Assembly: GCA_022561415.1 (NCBI GenBank)
Contig: JADFRH010000044.1
Span: 1-11,026 of the forward strand
Source: Planctomycetota bacterium
GTDB lineage: Bacteria > Planctomycetota > Phycisphaerae > UBA1845
Direction of reading: 5' to 3'
Length of the DNA stretch: 11,026 bases
Shown: positions 1 through 8,377 of the stretch, piece by piece
Numbering within the stretch: position 1 is the first letter of the stretch
Layout of the letters: every line of letters begins with the position of its first letter
The notes under the pieces: model-generated
What the model was told of the DNA's origin: nothing
Database searches by the model: none
Seen by the model: the letters and a program-made list of their open reading frames with translations, nothing else
Translations under genes and position numbers: made by a program

Positions 1-80
1 CGGGAAAAACTCTGGTGAAGGTGACGGAGATGCTTTCAAAGTCCGATAACGTGTTCTTCTTCAGAGCACTACGGGAGGAC

Positions 81-3000
81 TCATTTACCGGGCTGCCCCG
101 TGTTCTTGCTGGGATTCGGTGCGGCGGGCATCAACAGACGTCGCAGATCCTCCTGCTCGCGCGCGGTGAGGCCGCCGCGCTGTGCGTCGAGTTGCATCGC
201 TCGACGGAGATGCGGGCGCGCCTCGTTCTCGCGGCCGCTCTTCATCACGGCGACGCCGAGGTGGTACGTCGCGGCGGTTCGGGTTGGTGTGTTGCCCGAT
301 ATGCTGAGGCACTGGCGGGCTTTTTGTTCGGCGGCGTCGAGTAGTCCCAAGCGTATAAGCGCCACGCAGTGCGTGTCGAGGAGGTGGCTGTCCTCGCTAC
401 CGCCGCTTGCCAGAAACTGCTCGATCAGGGCGACCGCGTCGGCGGGTTTTCCGAGATCGACTGCGTAAAGCCATGCGAAGTTGTTGACGAGGTCGCGGTT
501 GGTAGGTGCGAGGCGGCGAGCCTCTAGGAATTTGCTCTCCGCTTCCCGTAGCTCTGCCTGTCGGTAGTGGCATAGGGCGGTCCTGTAGGTTGCGTCGCCG
601 GCGTGGTCTGGGTGCTCTCGGGCGATGGTCGCGAGCCACCCCATTCCGACTTCGCGTAGCTCGGCGTTCACCTTCTGCGATCCAAGCATTTCGGCGGCCA
701 CTGCGAATGATCTCACGTCCGCCGGGTGCTCTCGTCGCCGGGTCACAGCAAGGTCGTGGATTTCGTTGATGTTTGGACGGCGGGCCAGAAACCGCAACAG
801 CTCTTGATGCACATCGCTTGATGTCTGGTCGGTCGCTGCGGCTTTCTCGTACAGTAGGCCGGCGCGTTCGAAGTCTTGTTTGGATTCATGAAGTTGGGCA
901 AGGAGGACGATCTCGCCGGCGTTCCGCACGTCGCTGGGGGCATGCATTTCGATGAACGCGATGCCCTGATCCATCTGGTCGGTGGCGCGATAAGCGTTTG
1001 AGAGCAGGCGAAGGGCAGCCGGCATGCGTGGTTGGATGTCGAGCAACCGGCGGAGTTGCCTGATCGCGCGCTCATAGTCACCCGTCACGGAATAGAGCTC
1101 GCTGGATGCCAGAAGCAGACCGGGATCATGCGGCGCCAACGCCAGTCCGCGATTAATCGACGCACTGGCGGCGTCGACGCGCCCGATCCGCATCCGCATC
1201 AGTCCCAATAGCCGATGTGCCTGAGGAAGGCGTGGATCGATCGACAGCGCCTTCAAGAAATCAGCTTCGGCGCTGGCGGGGTTGGGTCGTGTCGACAGGA
1301 TAGTCATCTGTCCGCGCAGGACGAGCGCCTCGGCGTCCTGGGGGTTCGCGCTCAGTCGCTGCTGGACAATGCGGCTTGCCTCCCGGCGTTCCTCCGCGGA
1401 ATCGCCCGCGGCGAACAGGCGGGCGAGGGCGAGGGAATCGGCGGGATCTTCGCCGCGGAGGTTGACGGACTTACGCATGCATGCCATCTGTTGCGATCGT
1501 CGATCGAGCGATCCCCAGACGTCTGCGCAGGCCGCCCATATTGCTGGATCATCGGGGGAGAGGGTTTGAGCCTGTGTGATCGCCTGCTTCGTCTCGGTTT
1601 TTCGGTCCAATCGCGCAAGCACCCGGGCGAGAAGGACATAGTGCGGGGCGTCACCTACCGCGACCGCTGCCTCGCGCACTTGCGTGAGGGCCTCGGCATT
1701 GCGTTGTTGGTTGATAAGGGCGCGGGCAAGTATCCAGAGTACCGTCGTGGAGTCGGGCGAGCGCTTGAGATAGGTGCGGGCGATCGCTTCCGCTCGGGCT
1801 GGATCGGCGACGCGAAGGTGCAAATCTGCTGTTACCACGGCCCACGCTGTGTCATCCGGTTGAAGTTGAAGCACCCTCTCGGCTGTGGTCAGGGCTGATC
1901 CAAAGTTCCGTTCCCGAATCTGCTGCTCGGTCCGAATGCGCAGGATGGCAGGCTGGTCGGGGAACTGCTCGGTCAGCGACTCGAGCAGGGCATCGGCTTC
2001 GGTCATTCGACCAAGCCGATATTGCAACTGGACTAGGCGAGCCGCAGCCGGTTCGCCGCGGAGGCCGGGATTTCGAGCGAGCGCGGTTTGATAGGCCTCG
2101 GCTGCGTCATGAAGCTCTCCGCTCAGCTCATAAGCATATCCCATCAGTAGGCGGGCGGCGGGCCAGCGGGGCCGATCCGCCAAACACTGCTTGAGAAGCT
2201 CACGTGCTCGGGCGAGCGATTTGGTTGCGGGATCCAGCCGGAGCAGGGCGCTGGCCTGCTCGAACTTCCAGTGAACTCCCGTGTCGCCCTCGACCGCGCG
2301 GATTTCCTCGCTTCGACGCACGGCTTCGTCAAGGTCGGACGTGCTGCGGACCAGCTTCCTTCGCACGGATACGTTGTTTGTCATGAGGTCCGCGGCCTGG
2401 CGGTACAGGCCTATCGCGGTCTCTGTCTGAGCGGCGTCGAGGTATTCGTCCGCCAAGGCTTCGAGGACGCCTGCCCGTGCGGAGACTGGCAAAGCCAGCT
2501 TGCCGGTCGGCAGATCGTTGCGATCGACGTACGCCGCGGCCTGTGGAAGCCCGTCAGTGGCGGCGAGTGCTCTAACCTGCAGGATGTACCCTTGCGGGGC
2601 GTCCGGGAACCGCTTGATAAGTTCGTCGGCGAGCTTCGAAACCTGTTCACCCAGCCCGTCGGATAGTAGTAAACGGCCGAGCTCGACGCCCAATCGGGGC
2701 CGGGATTCCTCGTCGTCCAACCGGGCGTGGAAAAGATTCACAGCCTGTTGCGGTTGTCCGGAAAGCGCGAAGCACCGAACGAGCCAACGGGTCGGAAACG
2801 CGCCTGTCGGCGCCATGGCGGCGAGACGGTCCAACTCCTCGAGCGACGAAACGCGGTCGGTCGGGGGGTGGCCGCCGCGCCTGGCCTCCGCCAGGTCGCA
2901 AGCGAGTTGCATCAGGTCGGCCTCGAATTGTTGCCCGGCGGTCGGCAAGCCGACTTTGTCGGTTGTTCCTGGCAGCGATGCCAGTATTTCGCGCGTGCGG

Positions 3001-4328
3001 CTCAGCCGGCCTCTTCCCCATTCCAATTCCGCGAGCCTGAGGTGGGCGTCGACGTTTCCGGGAGTGAGGTGGATCAACCGTTCGCACGGCTCCGCCGCTC
3101 CTGCGAGATCACCGAGCCGTGCGTGCGCGGCGGCCCAAAGCTGCAAGGCACGCTCGCTGGGCGGCTTACCGTTGGCTGCGGACCGAAGGTGACGGATGGC
3201 GGAGTAATAATCGCCCTCCTGGAAGGCCCGCGTTCCGCGCAGCAGATTAAGGCGGACCTCGAGTGGCTTGCCGACTGGGGAGAGTGCGTCAATCTTCGCG
3301 AGGCAATCGTCGGTCCGTCCCAGCTCGCCGGCACCCAGGTAGAGTTCAGCCGCCTGCACAAGAAAACCGACGTGGCTCTCCCCGGCAACGCGGAAGAAGT
3401 CGTCGGCCGTGGCGATCAAGTCGGCTGGGCGTTCCGTTCGGGTAGCCCACATTGCTCGAACGGCGAGGACGTTGGGATTTTGCGGTGCGATCCGCGCGGC
3501 GTCGTCGAGCTGTGCCGCGGCCTCATCGAGCCGGTTTTGCGCGAGATAGAACAGTCCGGCTGGCAGCACCGTGTCCAGGGATTCCGGTGCCAGACCGAGA
3601 GCCCGTTGCAGGTGTTCTTCGGCGTCGTCGAGCTTGCCTTGGCTTTGGAAAAACAAGAAAACGGCCATATGTACGTTGGCGGTGTCGGACCCGACGCGCA
3701 AGGCTATGTCAACCCACTTGGCCGCCTCGTCCGGTTGTTGCAGCTCGCCGGTCAGCAGTCTAACGAGCATGGCGTAAGGCTCGGGTTCGTCGGGGTTGCG
3801 GGCGATTGCGGCGACGAGCGTGTCGGCGGCCTGGCGACTGCGTTGGAGTCCGTGCTGTGCCGTCGCGAGGGCGAGAGTCGCCTTGGCCGACGTGGGGGCC
3901 AGAGCGATCCAACCAGAGGCGAGCTCCATCGCCAGGGTGTACTCGCGCATTCTCAGGAACAGTAAGGTGAGTTTCGCGGTCGCGTCGGTGTTGTCCGGCT
4001 GCAGACCAATGATGCGTCGGAGAGTTCGGAGCGCATCGGCGAGGGCCCCCGGCGTGTTTTCGATCCGTTGGAGCAGTACATCGGCGTAGGACTGGAGTGC
4101 ATTCACATCGTCGAGTTCTCGCTGCAGGTACTGTCGATAGGTGGAGGCAGCGCCCGCCCAATCCTCCGCAGCAGCGGCGGATTGGGCTCGAACGAGCAGT
4201 TTGCGTGTGTTTTGCCGGGCTCGAAAGGTGTAGAACTCGTAAGAGCCCCGCGCGGCTCCGGCTAGGACCAGGCTGATCAAGCCCAGCCATACCAGGGGTT
4301 TGTAGCCTTGCATTCGTTGGTGTTGCAT
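81..4328 (-). CDS. Giant membrane-anchored TPR-repeat protein of the exosortase/EPS locus
   Basis: This gene encodes about 1,415 residues, almost all tetratricopeptide repeats. After a short basic N-terminus there is one hydrophobic segment (PLVWLGLISLVLAGAA, about residues 10-27), then helical repeat units from about residue 40 to the C-terminus with repeated A-x-x-x-x-x-A-L-x-x-x-P signatures. Near the end is NNFAWLYA (about 1282), followed by LLDTHCVALIRLG, an arrangement common at the C-terminal end of bacterial TPR proteins. The tail is short and polar. TPR proteins of this sort (for example PrsT of PEP-CTERM systems, usually about 900 aa) are scaffolds in polysaccharide export and protein sorting. 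This one is much longer and has no lipobox Cys, so I infer a signal-anchored envelope protein rather than a lipoprotein. It is last of the minus-strand cluster, about 170 nt after the kinase gene. GTG 4337 and ATG 4313 are alternative starts; none has a good Shine-Dalgarno. The general class is sure, the exact role is inference. Confidence 0.88.
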   Translation of the reverse strand: MQHQRMQGYKPLVWLGLISLVLAGAARGSYEFYTFRARQNTRKLLVRAQSAAAAEDWAGAASTYRQYLQRELDDVNALQSYADVLLQRIENTPGALADALRTLRRIIGLQPDNTDATAKLTLLFLRMREYTLAMELASGWIALAPTSAKATLALATAQHGLQRSRQAADTLVAAIARNPDEPEPYAMLVRLLTGELQQPDEAAKWVDIALRVGSDTANVHMAVFLFFQSQGKLDDAEEHLQRALGLAPESLDTVLPAGLFYLAQNRLDEAAAQLDDAARIAPQNPNVLAVRAMWATRTERPADLIATADDFFRVAGESHVGFLVQAAELYLGAGELGRTDDCLAKIDALSPVGKPLEVRLNLLRGTRAFQEGDYYSAIRHLRSAANGKPPSERALQLWAAAHARLGDLAGAAEPCERLIHLTPGNVDAHLRLAELEWGRGRLSRTREILASLPGTTDKVGLPTAGQQFEADLMQLACDLAEARRGGHPPTDRVSSLEELDRLAAMAPTGAFPTRWLVRCFALSGQPQQAVNLFHARLDDEESRPRLGVELGRLLLSDGLGEQVSKLADELIKRFPDAPQGYILQVRALAATDGLPQAAAYVDRNDLPTGKLALPVSARAGVLEALADEYLDAAQTETAIGLYRQAADLMTNNVSVRRKLVRSTSDLDEAVRRSEEIRAVEGDTGVHWKFEQASALLRLDPATKSLARARELLKQCLADRPRWPAARLLMGYAYELSGELHDAAEAYQTALARNPGLRGEPAAARLVQLQYRLGRMTEADALLESLTEQFPDQPAILRIRTEQQIRERNFGSALTTAERVLQLQPDDTAWAVVTADLHLRVADPARAEAIARTYLKRSPDSTTVLWILARALINQQRNAEALTQVREAAVAVGDAPHYVLLARVLARLDRKTETKQAITQAQTLSPDDPAIWAACADVWGSLDRRSQQMACMRKSVNLRGEDPADSLALARLFAAGDSAEERREASRIVQQRLSANPQDAEALVLRGQMTILSTRPNPASAEADFLKALSIDPRLPQAHRLLGLMRMRIGRVDAASASINRGLALAPHDPGLLLASSELYSVTGDYERAIRQLRRLLDIQPRMPAALRLLSNAYRATDQMDQGIAFIEMHAPSDVRNAGEIVLLAQLHESKQDFERAGLLYEKAAATDQTSSDVHQELLRFLARRPNINEIHDLAVTRRREHPADVRSFAVAAEMLGSQKVNAELREVGMGWLATIAREHPDHAGDATYRTALCHYRQAELREAESKFLEARRLAPTNRDLVNNFAWLYAVDLGKPADAVALIEQFLASGGSEDSHLLDTHCVALIRLGLLDAAEQKARQCLSISGNTPTRTAATYHLGVAVMKSGRENEARPHLRRAMQLDAQRGGLTAREQEDLRRLLMPAAPNPSKNTGQPGK

Positions 4329-4405
4329 TCGAGACACGGCTCAAGAATCCAGGTGCGTATGACCTCTGCGGCCATCGCGAATCTATTGGTTGCACTCGGG
4401 CGTTG

Positions 4406-4477
4406 AGCCGTCAGCCATCAGCCGTCAGCCGGAATATGCGTTGGCGGTTGCAAGCGTCTGGCTGATAGCTGATGGCT
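4406..4477. repeat. Heptamer-based inverted repeat between kinase and TPR genes
   Basis: The left arm (4406-4430) is about three and a half tandem copies of the 7-mer AGCCRTC. The right arm (4460-4477) is the inverted form, built from the same unit with one AGCTATC variant. The 18 bases at 4413-4430 match the reverse complement of 4460-4477 at 16 positions, and a register shifted by one heptamer also matches at 16 of 18. The loop is 29 nt. In the minus-strand transcript this gives a strong hairpin between the two genes. No U-tract follows, so it is unlikely to be an intrinsic terminator. It resembles REP-like dispersed intergenic palindromes; RNA processing, attenuation or mRNA stabilisation are possible roles. 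Confidence 0.8.
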
Positions 4478-4498
4478 TCTTGAACACTCCCTCAGGTT

Positions 4499-6634
4499 CT
4501 ACGTTTCCGTGCGATCGCCCGCGGGGGCGTATGTATATCGGTCGTAGGCGTGGTACGGTGAGCTACGCGGATCGACGGCGTTAAGAATAACTCCGACGGG
4601 CTTTCCTCCGACCGTTGCGAGGTAGTCATGGGCGGTCTGAGCCTCCTCGCGTGTCGACTGTCCTGCGCGCAACACGAGGATGACTTCGTCGACCAGCGTT
4701 GCCAGCAGGATCGCATCGCTGCCAGCGAGCACGGGTGACGAGTCAACGATCACTTCATCGTAGGCCTCAAACAGCGTAGACAACGTGCTCTGCGTGTTCC
4801 GCCTGCTCAGGATTTCTCCAAACCGTTCGTCTCCTTGACCCGCCGGTAGGATGTTAAGGTTGCCTGAGTCAAGCGTGTAAACGGCCTCGTCCGGCCGGCG
4901 GGTTCCTTCAAGTAACTCCATGAGGCCGGGCCTATCCGTAACGGCGCACGTTTTCGTGATCCCCTGACGCCGGTTGTCGGCATCGACGAGAAGGACGCGC
5001 CGCCCGGTTGACGCCAGACTTCGCGCCAGATTCAGCGCGAGGGAGGATTTGCCGCTGCCTGGGTTGGGACCGGTGATCAGTCGGCTGCATGTTTGTCCCG
5101 TTCGCGACGAAGCTAGTAGTGTTGTCGCGATGCTGCGCATCGGCTCCAGCACGCGATCATCGCGGAGCGGGCCGGTCGTGTTGGCGTTCCGGATGTACGG
5201 TAGGATTCCCAACAGTGGAATGCCGAGCTGCCGGGCAATCTCCTTCGGATCCCTGACACGCGTGTCGAGGCGATCGCGAAGCAGGGCCGTTCCCGCACCG
5301 AGGAGCAGGCTGAGCAGGCAGGCTACGGCCGTGTATTTCAGACGCTTGTCGATGTTGGGTGCCTCGGGTGCTACCGCGGGCGAGTCCATGGTCACCCGCG
5401 CCATGCGCATTTGTTCCACCTCCACATTCCAGATTTTCTGCCGCACTTGTGCGAGGCCCTTTTCGAGGCGCTCCCGTTCATGACGTAGGTTTTCGATACC
5501 AAACGCCTGGCGAGCTACTTGACTCTGCTTTTGCTCGAGTTCGGCTATCGTTGATAGTAGCACCTGCTCTCTGAACTCTTCTTCGCCGATTTCCTTTTCG
5601 AGTTGACGCCGCACCGAGGATTCGTAGCGGCTGCGGATTTCGGATTCTCTTTCTTTCAGCGCCGCCCGGCGCTTCTCGATGCGATCGAGCCGGCCGAAAA
5701 CTTCGGGGTTCTCAGGTCCACGCCCGAAGCGCTCATCGTCCAATGCGGCGGATTCCAGCGACACGATCCGTTGCCAGGTGTCGCGCCATCCCGTATCCCT
5801 CTCGTAAAGCGCAGTAAGCCCATCCGAGATGAGCTCGAGTGGCGCACCGGTACCGTCACTCGCATCAAGGGCCTCCAGCGTTGCCTCCGCGAGCGCAACG
5901 TTCTGTCGCATTTCCGTCAGCTCCCGCTGGACCTCGAATAACCACGCATGAATTGCGGCCTCGGAAACGCCGGCCGTTCCGGCGCCAGTCACGTCTGCGA
6001 GCTGTCTTAACTCGACGCCTTTGGTTTCCAATTGCGCTTCCAGCCTGGTCTGCGCTACGCGAAGCGAGTTGAGTATCTTTTCGTCCCACGTTCGATTCTT
6101 GCTCTCGCGTTGGCTGAGGTATACATCGACTAGGCTGTTGACGAAAACGGCCATGTCCTCGGGATGCTGGCCCACCATGCTAACCCGGAGCGTATGCGTG
6201 TTCTGCACGTGCCTGACACTGAGGCGCGCGGCGAAGTCCACCTCGGGGGTTGTAGCGCTGACGACTAGCGCTAAGGAGCGAACCTCCGGCATGTTCAAGT
6301 TTGTAAGGATGACGGTAGGACTGACGATGGTCTGGGATTCGGTCGCGACATACGCGCGGTATTGTCGAGAAATGTCAGTCTGGGCGTCGGAGAACAGGAT
6401 CGGGCGAACGAAAGGTGCTATATGGACCAGGGCGTTCACTTCGTACTTTGGAACCAGGACCAGCCAGATCGTCGAGACCGAGACGCCGGCCATACCCGCG
6501 GTAACGAGCAACGCGATACGCCACCGGCGCCGAAGAGTGGACGCCAGCGACGCGGGGTCGACCAACTGCTCATGTCCGACGAGCTGCACCGATTCGCCGG
6601 GCAGCGCCACGGCGATGTCATTGTCTTGCGTCAT
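4499..6634 (-). CDS. Wzz-type chain-length regulator fused to BY-family tyrosine autokinase
   Basis: This 711-residue inner-membrane protein should control polymer length and export of an extracellular polysaccharide through tyrosine autophosphorylation. The N-terminal Wzz domain has a first membrane helix at about 39-61 and a second at about 433-452. Between them lies a long periplasmic region rich in charged heptads (about 186-255 and 310-415), probably coiled coil. The cytoplasmic kinase domain shows Walker A GPNPGSGKS (522-530, Lys529), Walker A' LLVDAD (548-552) and Walker B VIVDSSP (628-634, Asp631). The C-terminus carries four tyrosines (694, 697, 700, 702), the expected autophosphorylation cluster. 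The oligomerisation motif usually written E-x2-R-x2-R reads E497-PM-R500-SI-A503 here, so the second Arg is missing. The ATG has a GGAAAGGA Shine-Dalgarno lying inside the end of the EpsI gene, with which it overlaps by 17 nt. Family assignment is firm; the polymer is unknown. Confidence 0.95.
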   Translation of the reverse strand: MTQDNDIAVALPGESVQLVGHEQLVDPASLASTLRRRWRIALLVTAGMAGVSVSTIWLVLVPKYEVNALVHIAPFVRPILFSDAQTDISRQYRAYVATESQTIVSPTVILTNLNMPEVRSLALVVSATTPEVDFAARLSVRHVQNTHTLRVSMVGQHPEDMAVFVNSLVDVYLSQRESKNRTWDEKILNSLRVAQTRLEAQLETKGVELRQLADVTGAGTAGVSEAAIHAWLFEVQRELTEMRQNVALAEATLEALDASDGTGAPLELISDGLTALYERDTGWRDTWQRIVSLESAALDDERFGRGPENPEVFGRLDRIEKRRAALKERESEIRSRYESSVRRQLEKEIGEEEFREQVLLSTIAELEQKQSQVARQAFGIENLRHERERLEKGLAQVRQKIWNVEVEQMRMARVTMDSPAVAPEAPNIDKRLKYTAVACLLSLLLGAGTALLRDRLDTRVRDPKEIARQLGIPLLGILPYIRNANTTGPLRDDRVLEPMRSIATTLLASSRTGQTCSRLITGPNPGSGKSSLALNLARSLASTGRRVLLVDADNRRQGITKTCAVTDRPGLMELLEGTRRPDEAVYTLDSGNLNILPAGQGDERFGEILSRRNTQSTLSTLFEAYDEVIVDSSPVLAGSDAILLATLVDEVILVLRAGQSTREEAQTAHDYLATVGGKPVGVILNAVDPRSSPYHAYDRYTYAPAGDRTET

Positions 6635-7397
6635 CGGTCCTTTCCGCCGGTACGGTCAAACCGTACTCATTGGCGCCGGGTGCATTAGCATCCTCTTCCT
6701 CTTCACGGCCGAACAGACATGTCGCGACATGTGGTAGGATCCGGTCCATGAAGTCTACGATACGTCGGTTCGACTCGCTCCACTCTGCACCCTCCAACGA
6801 CGTCGAGACAATGATGTGGGCGAGAAAATCACCATTCTGAGAGTCCGGGGGACGATGCAAGAACGTTCCTCTGGAGGAAGGGCGGAATTGCCCGTCCACG
6901 ACGGCAACGAATCCGACCGCCCGGCGCTCGAGACCTAGCGCCTCAGTGCGGACGAAGTGGTGGAGAGCCATCACCGCCTCGGTGGTTTCGGTGCCGGCTC
7001 TCGGGAACCGCAGCGCTCGCTCCTGGGCTTTACCCTCGACCTGCCAGCCTGCGGCCGGATAACACACCTCCGGACCGTGCCCCATGCCGAGGTTTTGGTA
7101 TCCCCAGTACCCCACATACAAATCAACCGACTTACCCGAAACCAGGTCCACATACTCCCGCTGAACGTACCGATCAACGCCGGCAACCCGAAGGATGCCC
7201 TCGCCGAGAGGAGTTTCCCGTCGTTGAGCGTACGGGCCTACGTGCAAAGGCAGATTCGAAAACGGCGCGCCTAGGGGCCGGTATGCCAGCGAAGCGATGC
7301 CGCGCGAGTGTCGAACCCAGCGGTGCATCACGCCAGTCGCTAACAACAAGAGGACGGCGCCGGCGACCAGCTTCGTTGATGTCCAGTTCCGGTTCAT
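6618..7397 (-). CDS. epsI: EpsI-family exosortase-associated protein (DUF3485)
   Basis: This 259-residue protein has one N-terminal membrane helix (about 8-25, KLVAGAVLLLLATGV) and an extracytoplasmic domain. The diagnostic signature is GHGPEVCYPAAGW (106-118), which matches the H-x-P-x-x-C-Y/L-P-x-x-G-W motif of the EpsI family, with conserved His107 and Cys112. The upstream DLYVGYW stretch (92-98) and the downstream HHFVRTEALG / AHIIVSTSL segments also fit the family. In many bacteria this domain is fused to the C-terminus of the exosortase; here it is a separate gene. Its biochemical activity is unsettled; it is thought to work with the exosortase in surface protein processing or EPS production. 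The start overlaps the exosortase stop as ATGA (7394-7397), which points to coupled translation. The C-terminal 30 residues are acidic (REEEEDA) and extend past the core domain, and their codons also carry the kinase ribosome binding site. Confidence 0.9.
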   Translation of the reverse strand: MNRNWTSTKLVAGAVLLLLATGVMHRWVRHSRGIASLAYRPLGAPFSNLPLHVGPYAQRRETPLGEGILRVAGVDRYVQREYVDLVSGKSVDLYVGYWGYQNLGMGHGPEVCYPAAGWQVEGKAQERALRFPRAGTETTEAVMALHHFVRTEALGLERRAVGFVAVVDGQFRPSSRGTFLHRPPDSQNGDFLAHIIVSTSLEGAEWSESNRRIVDFMDRILPHVATCLFGREEEEDANAPGANEYGLTVPAERTDDARQ

Positions 7398-8377
7398 TGG
7401 GCGGGACCGGGTGACGGAGTTTCTCTTGAACTATCGGGCAACGAGCCCACATTCTCTACATCATATCGAGCCGGCGCTACTTTCGACAGTAACCAAAGCT
7501 CCAGCAGAATCAGGCCCAGCGCTACCGGCATCATGAGCAAACCCATCACTTCGTGCATGTTGTCACGCGCGAGCCATTCGTACTTCGTGCCATACAGGCA
7601 AGCCGTCGCTACGACGCGGGTGACGTTGCAGGCGACGGCAATCGGAAGGCTCGATAATACGATGGTCACTTTCTGCCAGGCGGGGCGCTGAATGAGGTAA
7701 ACCACAACGCCAGCCACCATGAGGAACGCGAGGGCCATTCGCAAACCACTGCACGCCTCGGCCACCGCGATTTGCTGCCCCTCGACCTCAAGGATATGAC
7801 CGTAGCGCGCGACCGGAATGCCCATGACCTCAAGGGTCATGGCCGAAAGCTGCGCGACAAACCGCTGGAGCGGCAGCATGACGGCGTCGTGTACGCGCCC
7901 GGGCAATGGAACCGCCAGCACCAGAAACACCATCGGGAACCATAGGCGCTTGTATCCCTGCCAACCGAGCAGCGTCATGACGAGCCCGTTGGCACACACG
8001 ATGAGGCCGAGGTTCTGCAACGAGGCGTACAAGTAGTAGTTACCGAGCAGGTTGGCGCTCACGCCGAACACAAACAGGCCCACACCGCGCCAGTCGAATC
8101 TCAGCGGCAGCTCTGCGAGCGTGCGCCGCCGCACCACAACCATGTACACCACGGCGAGGGGAACAAGCTGACCTGCGCTGTAGTCGGGGTTATTCTGCCA
8201 GACGCGCCATAGGTCTACCAAGCTATACCAAAAGGCCCAAATGAAGATCGCGGCCAAGATTCCCGCGACGGCGTACACCCTCGTCGCCCCGCTTGGTCCT
8301 CCCGAGGCGATCGCAGCCGCGGTGGAGTCCGCAGGCTGAGACGATGGTGTTTTCAAGACCTCCTGATTATCCGTCAT
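7394..8377 (-). CDS. Exosortase (EpsH/Xrt family transpeptidase)
   Basis: This is a polytopic inner-membrane cysteine transpeptidase of 327 residues. Exosortases cleave proteins with a C-terminal PEP-CTERM-like sorting tag and hand them to the cell surface. About eight membrane segments are visible from residue 35 to 299. The family motifs are VPLPG (156-160), LEVEGQQIAVAEACSGLR (196-213) with catalytic Cys209, NVTRV (251-255) with Arg254, and HEVMG (275-279) with His275. All three active-site residues are intact. The N-terminal 33 residues are polar and Ser/Ala/Gly-rich, and the C-terminal tail is polar. I chose the ATG at 8377 because GGTGGA lies just upstream; a TTG at 8401 would add eight residues. 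The 4-nt overlap with epsI and the kinase further on support one sorting/EPS operon. The exosortase subtype cannot be settled by eye, and no substrate is encoded here. Confidence 0.95.
   Translation of the reverse strand: MTDNQEVLKTPSSQPADSTAAAIASGGPSGATRVYAVAGILAAIFIWAFWYSLVDLWRVWQNNPDYSAGQLVPLAVVYMVVVRRRTLAELPLRFDWRGVGLFVFGVSANLLGNYYLYASLQNLGLIVCANGLVMTLLGWQGYKRLWFPMVFLVLAVPLPGRVHDAVMLPLQRFVAQLSAMTLEVMGIPVARYGHILEVEGQQIAVAEACSGLRMALAFLMVAGVVVYLIQRPAWQKVTIVLSSLPIAVACNVTRVVATACLYGTKYEWLARDNMHEVMGLLMMPVALGLILLELWLLSKVAPARYDVENVGSLPDSSRETPSPGPAQ

Noticed and set aside
1..80. Terminator or next gene after the TPR gene
   Set aside because: There is a five-base T-run on the minus strand near the window edge but no adjacent stem, and no start codon with gene-like sequence can be judged in 80 bases.
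2727..3965. 412-codon open frame on the plus strand
   Set aside because: It is antisense to the TPR gene. Long opposite-strand frames are common in GC-rich genes; the product shows no domain, while the TPR frame is clear.
4378..4498. Intrinsic terminator after the kinase gene
   Set aside because: The heptamer hairpin is strong but no T-run follows on the minus strand.
6021..6737. 238-codon plus-strand frame across the kinase/EpsI junction
   Set aside because: It is a shadow of two well-supported minus-strand genes, with Ser/Thr/Arg-rich composition and no motif.
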